Origin: an uncultured Bacteroides sp.
GTDB lineage: Bacteria; Bacteroidota; Bacteroidia; Cytophagales; Cyclobacteriaceae
Assembly (NCBI GenBank): GCA_902168185.1
Contig: CABHOV010000073.1
Span: 1 to 64,000, forward strand
DNA length: 64,000 nucleotides
Direction of reading: 5' to 3'
The notes beneath the pieces are model-generated. The model saw only the letters and a list, made by a program, of their open reading frames with translations, was not told the DNA's origin and ran no database searches. Position numbers and translations under genes: made by a program. This document shows, in pieces, positions 59,362-64,000 of this stretch. Every line of letters starts with the position of its first letter. Position 1 is the stretch's first letter.

Positions 59362-60240
59362 ATGATAAAATCAATGACAGGTTTTGGCCAGTCAGCTTAC
59401 GATGATGGCCGGCTGCAAATCAATGTCGAAATCAAAAGCCTGAATTCGAAATTTCTAGATTTAAACTTACGGCTCCCGAAAACTTTCGCAGACCGCGAAA
59501 TAGAAATACGGAATCTGATCAGCGAAAAACTAGAGCGTGGCAAAGTATCAATCGCTATAGAATATCAACGCTATGGTGATGCTTCCATGAAGCAATCGTA
59601 TAACGAAACCTTGTTCATGTCGTATTACCAGGAGTTAAAGAAACTTGCTGACCGAGTAATCGCTCCGCATGACAATCTTTTTCAATTAGCATTGAACTCA
59701 CCGGATGTTATACAAAGCAATATCAAGGAAGAATCGAATGATGACGAGTGGGAGAAAATAAAATCTGCGTTATTAGATGCCATCCAAAAATGCGAGCAAT
59801 TCAGGAAGGCGGAAGGAAGTGTACTTGAGAAAATGCTGAAGGAGTGTGGCCAGGTAATCGCACAGGAATTAAAGAAGGTTGAAGAACTCGATCCGAAACG
59901 TGTGCAGCGAATTCGCGATCGGCTAAAGGGAAATATAGTTTCTTTCTTTGGGGAAGAAGGCTTTGATACGAATCGTCTTGAACAGGAAATAATTTTTTAT
60001 ATCGAGAAGCTGGATATAAATGAGGAGAAGGTTCGTCTTAAATCTCACCTCGATTACTTTACTCAGATCATCTCCGAGAAACAATCGAATGGTAAAAAGC
60101 TTGGATTCATCTCTCAGGAGATTGGACGCGAGATCAATACGATAGGTTCAAAGGCTAACGATGCGGATATTCAAAAGCACGTTGTGATTATGAAAGAAGA
60201 GCTTGAAAAGATCAAAGAGCAATTAAACAACGTCTTGTAA
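59362..60240 (+). CDS. yicC: YicC/YloC family endoribonuclease
   Basis: 292 residues. The N-terminal YicC_N domain starts MIKSMTGFGQSAYDDGRLQINVEIKSLNSKFLDLNLRLP, the family hallmark. The C-terminal DUF1732 domain has LDINEEKVRLKSHLDYF and GKKLGFISQEIGREINTIGSKANDADIQ at the end. The family has been linked to RNA cleavage and stress survival in E. coli and Bacillus. The length is standard. It is followed by a hairpin terminator and the convergent lptC gene. Confidence 0.95.
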   Translation: MIKSMTGFGQSAYDDGRLQINVEIKSLNSKFLDLNLRLPKTFADREIEIRNLISEKLERGKVSIAIEYQRYGDASMKQSYNETLFMSYYQELKKLADRVIAPHDNLFQLALNSPDVIQSNIKEESNDDEWEKIKSALLDAIQKCEQFRKAEGSVLEKMLKECGQVIAQELKKVEELDPKRVQRIRDRLKGNIVSFFGEEGFDTNRLEQEIIFYIEKLDINEEKVRLKSHLDYFTQIISEKQSNGKKLGFISQEIGREINTIGSKANDADIQKHVVIMKEELEKIKEQLNNVL

Positions 60241-60262
60241 TTGATTGCTATAGTATTATAAA

Positions 60263-60288
60263 AAAGCCCATCGTATACGGTGGGCTTT
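60263..60288. terminator. Bidirectional terminator between yicC and lptC
   Basis: An 11-bp stem (60263-60273 with 60278-60288, one G-U pair) closes a TATA loop between convergent genes. On the minus strand it is followed by a T-run (A's at 60259-60265 overlap the stem base), so it mainly stops lptC transcription, with a weaker TTTCTATTT on the plus side. Confidence 0.8.
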
Positions 60289-60316
60289 CTATTTGGTATA
60301 TAGTATAATACTGAGC

Positions 60317-60835
60317 TTACTCGTTTACTTCCAGTTCACCCTCCGGATCAATAATTACATAATCTGAAAGATCCTGCTTAGCCGTAAGCCCCTGGCCATA
60401 GATCACATCACCCTGCTGACGAATGGTAACAAATTTCTCTGTGAATATCCTTTGGTCTGCAGGCTTCCAGAAAAGTTCTTCAGTATTTAGTTGTTCGTTC
60501 TTTGCTATATTTTTTACTTCTACTTTTTCGCGTCCACGCCATTGATCCTGGTCTTTAAAATAATACGCGTGATTGGCAGTTAACGTGGATTCAAGTTTTC
60601 CGAACTCATCGAAAAACTCCAGATATATACCTTTCGGGAATTCACGGTCGCCATTTTGGAATTCATATACCAGGTCTGCCAGCATCTTTACTTTTACGCG
60701 GTCGTTTTCCGTATAGAACATTTCCATGTTCTCCACTTCACGCAACGGACCTTTATACTCAAGAGGCTCTTTGATCTCTTGTTTGCCGCAGGCAAAAGCA
60801 ACGAAGGGAAGTAATAGCAGTAAATATCGTTTCAT
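60317..60835 (-). CDS. lptC: LPS export system protein LptC
   Basis: 172 residues. Lipoprotein-type signal LLLLPFVAFAC with Cys16, then the LptC-like jellyroll: GPLREVENMEMFYTENDRVKVKMLADLVYEFQNGDREFPKGIYLEFFDE, then STLTANHAYYFKDQDQWRGREKVEVKN and NTEELFWKPADQRIFTEKFVTI. It joins LptBFG at the inner membrane to LptA/D for LPS transit. The lipoprotein form differs from E. coli LptC, which has a membrane helix, but is common in Bacteroidota. It is 63 bases downstream of the outer-membrane protein gene, with a hairpin between. Confidence 0.88.
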   Translation of the reverse strand: MKRYLLLLLPFVAFACGKQEIKEPLEYKGPLREVENMEMFYTENDRVKVKMLADLVYEFQNGDREFPKGIYLEFFDEFGKLESTLTANHAYYFKDQDQWRGREKVEVKNIAKNEQLNTEELFWKPADQRIFTEKFVTIRQQGDVIYGQGLTAKQDLSDYVIIDPEGELEVNE

Positions 60836-60845
60836 AATGAAATTG

Positions 60846-60875
60846 AAAAGGCCACAGCATTCACTATGGCCTTTT
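60846..60875 (-). terminator. Hairpin terminator after the outer-membrane protein gene
   Basis: A perfect 9-bp stem (60846-60854 with 60867-60875, AAAAGGCCA/TGGCCTTTT) with a 12-nt loop. On the minus strand it ends in TTTT, 23 bases past the stop at 60899 and just before the lptC start, so it may separate or attenuate expression of lptC. Confidence 0.75.
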
Positions 60876-60898
60876 AAGTTATCAGTTCGTGTCAGCGA

Positions 60899-62164
60899 TC
60901 AATCAAATTTACGCTTGATAAACCACTGATCGTTAAAGGTTATTCCAAAGTATACTTTAAAGTAGTTCTCCTCTAAAATGTTCTCGTCCTTGTTTCCACG
61001 CTTACCCACTTTAAAAGCCATATTCAAATTGGAACGACCGGCCGGCAATGAAAGCCCAAAATTAATGCCATAGTCTTTCACAGTATTCGTATTCGCTAAA
61101 AAAGGGTATTGCTCCATGCTTACACCGAGTCTATACGTTAAGCGTTTCAAGTAACTGCCAAGCGCCACCGGGTCTGGGGTTATTTCTCCGCCTAATGCAG
61201 CACGCCAGGATTCCTGTAAACCGTTATCGTCATTGTTTACACTGTTGAAGTTGGACCAGTTCTGATAAGAGAGTTCAGTAGACACAGACCATTTCAGTCC
61301 GCGGCTCAACGATACACCAACCGTCAGAGCAGCAGGAATTTTTATTTGTCCATATACATTGTTCAGTTCGTTGGAATCAATTGTGTCTCCAGCAACCGTT
61401 GTACGGTAAAATTTATCATTTCTCTTGGCGTCAAGATTTGTTTTGAAATTATAGACAGCGCCTGCACTGAAACGATAATTTTTTCCCCACAGTGAATCGC
61501 GGCTGAATGAAAACCCAAGACCAAAACTAAAATCAGAGACCGATGTTTTTTCTTCTACAGCAACGATATAGGGAACCTGATCAGTTTTAAGCAACTCGTT
61601 GGAGTATACATTTTCGATCGGCCCAAATAAATAGGTAGCCTTTAAGCCAACGCTGATCTCTCTTGATAAGCGCACACCATTTGACCAATATAGTTGTGTC
61701 AATCCGCCAGATCCGGATTCACGAAATTCTGCAGTGGTGTTGTCTCCATCAGGCAAAGTCTTTGTTTGGATATACTCATAGTCAACATTGGTATAGGGCA
61801 TCAATCCCAGTGAGGTAGTCCACTTCGTTACCTTGATTGGAAATGCCGTTACCAGGTATGCCATATTGCCACCTGTATTTTTTTCGCGGCTGCTACTGCT
61901 TCGAAGCGTTCTTTGTTCTCCCACCATACCGGCTTCAAATACAGTAAGCGTATTGAACACCAGCAATGCTGGGTTTTGATTGTTGAGATACCAGAATTGT
62001 GGTTGACTGACACCCGTGCCAGCCATGCCTTGATTATGCGTCAATGCATTCCCGTAAGGTTCGCCTATCCCGAACGTTGTGAAAGGTGAGCGTGCCTGGC
62101 CCCGAACTTCTGCTGATGCAATGACAACAAGACACAGTAATAAAAACTTTTTAACGACTGACAT
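60899..62164 (-). CDS. Putative outer-membrane (FadL/porin-like) barrel protein
   Basis: 421 residues. A signal peptide (KKFLLLCLVVIASAEVRGQ) precedes RSPFTTFGIGEPYGNALTHNQGMAGTG and the NNQNPALLV region, which resembles the start of FadL-like Bacteroidota proteins. Alternating strands follow (TTSLGLMPYTNVDYEY, VGLKATYLFGPI, YRFSAGAVYNFKTNL), ending FKVYFGITFNDQWFIKRKFD. It overlaps the end of coaX by 14 bases, so it is co-transcribed with coaX and likely lptC. The substrate is unknown. Confidence 0.8.
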   Translation of the reverse strand: MSVVKKFLLLCLVVIASAEVRGQARSPFTTFGIGEPYGNALTHNQGMAGTGVSQPQFWYLNNQNPALLVFNTLTVFEAGMVGEQRTLRSSSSREKNTGGNMAYLVTAFPIKVTKWTTSLGLMPYTNVDYEYIQTKTLPDGDNTTAEFRESGSGGLTQLYWSNGVRLSREISVGLKATYLFGPIENVYSNELLKTDQVPYIVAVEEKTSVSDFSFGLGFSFSRDSLWGKNYRFSAGAVYNFKTNLDAKRNDKFYRTTVAGDTIDSNELNNVYGQIKIPAALTVGVSLSRGLKWSVSTELSYQNWSNFNSVNNDDNGLQESWRAALGGEITPDPVALGSYLKRLTYRLGVSMEQYPFLANTNTVKDYGINFGLSLPAGRSNLNMAFKVGKRGNKDENILEENYFKVYFGITFNDQWFIKRKFD

Positions 62165-62867
62165 TATATAATAAAATGCTGTTTAACCCGCTGAGAACCA
62201 GTTCAGGGCTCGCAAATATGAACGCTTTAAGTTTGTTTTCAAAAAATCCTGTATCCCCTCCGCACAAAATCACCTTTAAACCGTCAAATTTCTCTGAATA
62301 CTTGCGAATTATCCCATCTATTTCTTCTATCAAACCATGAATCACTCCGCTCTGCATACACGTTTCGGTACTGTTCCCTATCAATAAGGGATTCTCTGTT
62401 ACAGAAACTAACGGCAAGCGCGCAGTGAACGTATGCATTGCCTGAAAACGCATCGTTAATCCTGGAGAAATACCGCCACCATGGTAGCGTCCTTCTTTGT
62501 CCAGGAAATCATACGTGATGCACGTACCGGCATCAATCACCAGGCAGTTCGTTGCCTGAAAAAAATCTTGCGCTCCACAGACTCCCGCAATTCTGTCAAC
62601 ACCCAATGTCTGTGGTGTAGCGTATAAATTCTTTACAGGTAAAGGCAATGTGTGATGAAGAATAAATTTATTCTTCGCGGTAGTCCATGACGCGATCGTC
62701 TGAGCTTCCGTGTTCACTGAACTTACGATGCAATGATCGGCCGAAAAGTTTTGAAGGAAATCTTTCAATTGATTTTCTTCCCGGAAGACATGTTTATCAA
62801 CCAGCGCACGCTGATTAAAAATCCCTACCTTGGCTGACGAGTTACCGTAATCGACAATTATATTCAT
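62151..62867 (-). CDS. coaX: Type III pantothenate kinase
   Basis: 238 residues; the first step of CoA synthesis (pantothenate to 4'-phosphopantothenate), ASKHA fold, K+-dependent and not inhibited by CoA. NIIVDYGNSSAKVGIF holds the phosphate-1 loop, TLGVDRIAGVCGA the substrate and metal region, and VIDAGTCITYDFLDKEGRYHGGGISPG the phosphate-2 and catalytic Asp region. A GGDTGFFE motif lies near the C-terminus. The length is normal for CoaX. It is divergent from anmK across a structured spacer. Confidence 0.95.
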   Translation of the reverse strand: MNIIVDYGNSSAKVGIFNQRALVDKHVFREENQLKDFLQNFSADHCIVSSVNTEAQTIASWTTAKNKFILHHTLPLPVKNLYATPQTLGVDRIAGVCGAQDFFQATNCLVIDAGTCITYDFLDKEGRYHGGGISPGLTMRFQAMHTFTARLPLVSVTENPLLIGNSTETCMQSGVIHGLIEEIDGIIRKYSEKFDGLKVILCGGDTGFFENKLKAFIFASPELVLSGLNSILLYNVSR

Positions 62868-62877
62868 GGATCGTTTT

Positions 62878-62965
62878 GTTATCCGCTAATTGTTTGTCGG
62901 TTAAAGTCACTCGCATGCTTGCACACACACACACACAGTTAACAATTAATCCGTAAACGGATAAC
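62878..62965. other. Structured spacer: long imperfect inverted repeat with perfect dyad
   Basis: The left arm (62878-62894, GTTATCCG.TAATTGTT) pairs with the right arm (62941-62965, AACAATTA...CGGATAAC) except for one base against nine extra bases. The right side also contains the perfect dyad ATCCGT AA ACGGAT (62949-62962). The arms flank a (CA)8 tract. It lies between divergent coaX and anmK and could be a regulator site or an RNA fold. Confidence 0.6.
62922..62937. repeat. (CA)8 dinucleotide repeat
   Basis: Eight uninterrupted CA units between the divergent coaX and anmK genes, 42 bases before the anmK ATG. Such tracts can change length by slippage and could alter promoter spacing. Confidence 0.95.
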
Positions 62966-62978
62966 GGCTCTCAAAAAT

Positions 62979-64000
62979 ATGGATTCAAAGAACAACTATA
63001 AAGTTATAGGCTTGATGTCAGGCACATCGCTCGATGGACTTGATATAGCGTATTGTAAATTCAGTAAAACCGAAAAGGGGTGGAAATATGATATTGAAAA
63101 AGCTGTAACCATAAAATATCCAGCTTCCTGGATTGATAAATTGTCGTCTGCACAAAATCTTTCTGGTGAAGAACTGATTTCACTGGATATAGCCTATGGT
63201 AAATTTTTAGGGAAGGCTTGTGCTGATTTTATCGCGAAGCATAAGTTGAAGTGTGATTTTATTGCATCGCATGGGCATACTATATTTCATCAACCTGCGC
63301 GTGGTTTCACCTTTCAGATCGGGAATGGACAGGCGTTGCATGCTGCGTGTGGTGTTCCCGTGGTATATGATTTCAGAAGCCTGGATGTAGTGCTGGGTGG
63401 TGAGGGCGCTCCGTTGGTTCCTGCAGGAGATAAATTTCTTTTTAGTGAGTATGATGTATGTCTGAACCTCGGAGGTATAGCAAACCTGTCGATGGATGTA
63501 AAAGGAAAGCGCATTGCATACGATGTATGCTTTATGAATATGGGACTGAATTACCTGGCATCGAAGGCAGGAAAAAAATATGATGCGCAAGGTGCCATGG
63601 CGGGTGAGGGGGAAGTCGATACTGCGTTGTGGAAAGCACTGGCAAAGGTATATACCGGTCTCCGGAAAAAACGGCCATCGCTTGGCCGGGAGATTTTTGA
63701 AAAGCAGATTAAGCCTTTGCTGGACAACGAAAAGATTTCGTTGAATGACAGGTTGCGCACCTTGACTGAATCAGCAGCTGCCGAAATTGCCAGCGTTGTG
63801 TTATCGACTAATGAAAACGCAAAAATATTTTGCACGGGAGGAGGAGCGTTTAACTCTTTCTTTATTTTGAGATTGCTCGAATTATGTGGCGATCATGCAA
63901 CGCTTATTATACCTGAAGATGATATTATCAAATTCAAAGAAGCATTGGTGTTTGCGTTTCTGGGTATACTTCGTGTACGAAATGAAGTTAACTGCTTAAG
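62979..64000 (+). CDS. anmK: Anhydro-N-acetylmuramic acid kinase (partial, cut by window end)
   Basis: 340 residues visible, with no stop before the window ends; nearly full length for the family. It phosphorylates 1,6-anhydroMurNAc to MurNAc-6-P in peptidoglycan recycling, using ATP in the cytoplasm. YKVIGLMSGTSLDGLDIAY at the N-terminus is the family signature. SHGHTIFHQPARGFTFQIGNG includes the substrate loop, PLVPAGDKFLF the conserved PxPxxD-like catalytic region (Asp about 145), and IFCTGGGAFNSFFI the late ATP-site glycines. ATG at 62979 is the first in frame. The reverse complement of a TAnnTTTG element overlaps its start and points toward coaX. Confidence 0.95.
   Translation, partial: MDSKNNYKVIGLMSGTSLDGLDIAYCKFSKTEKGWKYDIEKAVTIKYPASWIDKLSSAQNLSGEELISLDIAYGKFLGKACADFIAKHKLKCDFIASHGHTIFHQPARGFTFQIGNGQALHAACGVPVVYDFRSLDVVLGGEGAPLVPAGDKFLFSEYDVCLNLGGIANLSMDVKGKRIAYDVCFMNMGLNYLASKAGKKYDAQGAMAGEGEVDTALWKALAKVYTGLRKKRPSLGREIFEKQIKPLLDNEKISLNDRLRTLTESAAAEIASVVLSTNENAKIFCTGGGAFNSFFILRLLELCGDHATLIIPEDDIIKFKEALVFAFLGILRVRNEVNCL

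Noticed and set aside
1-64000. CRISPR arrays, transposons, integrases, phage genes and tRNA genes
   Set aside because: No regularly spaced repeats, transposase-like proteins, terminal inverted repeats or tRNA cloverleaf sequences were found while reading the window; the polysaccharide locus shows mosaic order but no mobile-element gene.

Overview
The window looks like chromosomal DNA from a member of the Bacteroidota, most probably a Cytophagales-type bacterium. The reasons are the PorU/PorV type IX secretion genes, a CcmE of the CxxxY type beside a large CcmF, promoter -7 elements of the form TAnnTTTG, weak Shine-Dalgarno use, and many Bacteroidota-type outer-membrane and lipoproteins. Genus and species cannot be fixed from the sequence alone.

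Layout. 1-441: the 3' end of a 23S rRNA gene, a spacer hairpin, 5S rRNA and a terminator. 700-3038: a minus-strand operon pheS / 3-hydroxyacyl-CoA dehydrogenase / Rieske-like lipoprotein. 3087-21371: a surface-polysaccharide locus. It holds a WecA-type initiating transferase, several glycosyltransferases (DUF1972-type GT4, GT4, GT2, WsaF-like and an unclassified one), two O-antigen ligase/polymerase-like membrane proteins, two methyltransferases, a Wzx flippase, a complete WbpA-WbpB-WbpE-WbpD set for a 2,3-diacetamido uronic acid, a UDP-uronate 4-epimerase-like enzyme and a Wzz-like chain-length protein. 21395-26085: cytochrome c maturation genes ccmB, ccmC, ccmD-like, ccmE and ccmF. 26250-34358: a histidine kinase, rarA, a VWA membrane protein, a haem-binding protein, a zinc metallopeptidase, and a lipoprotein/barrel pair. 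34453-45511 (minus): an M16 peptidase, inositol monophosphatase, rsmI, pterin dehydratase, S9 peptidase, DUF493 protein, PpiD/SurA-like foldase, a 53-residue membrane protein and an arginase-fold protein. 45786-54840: a MASE1 histidine kinase, an M16 homologue without its zinc site, porV, porU, pssA and an MBL-fold hydrolase. 54915-64000: an FAD oxidoreductase, a large propeller plus barrel protein, yicC, lptC, an outer-membrane protein, coaX and the start of anmK, which runs off the window.

Much of the window serves the cell envelope: building and exporting a surface glycan, LPS transport (LptC), phospholipid synthesis (PssA), periplasmic folding (PpiD-like), T9SS export and sorting (PorU/PorV), haem attachment (Ccm), and peptidoglycan recycling (AnmK).

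No CRISPR array, transposase, integrase or phage gene was seen. Nothing here is clearly a wholly new system. The best leads are catalytically altered members of known families (arginase fold, M16, Rieske-like, peptidase-MA-like propeller-barrel), an unusual uronic-acid gene combination, a possible attenuator with a tiny ORF before the kinase at 26250, a probable ATT start in ccmB, short-leader promoters, and a structured (CA)8 intergenic region before anmK.
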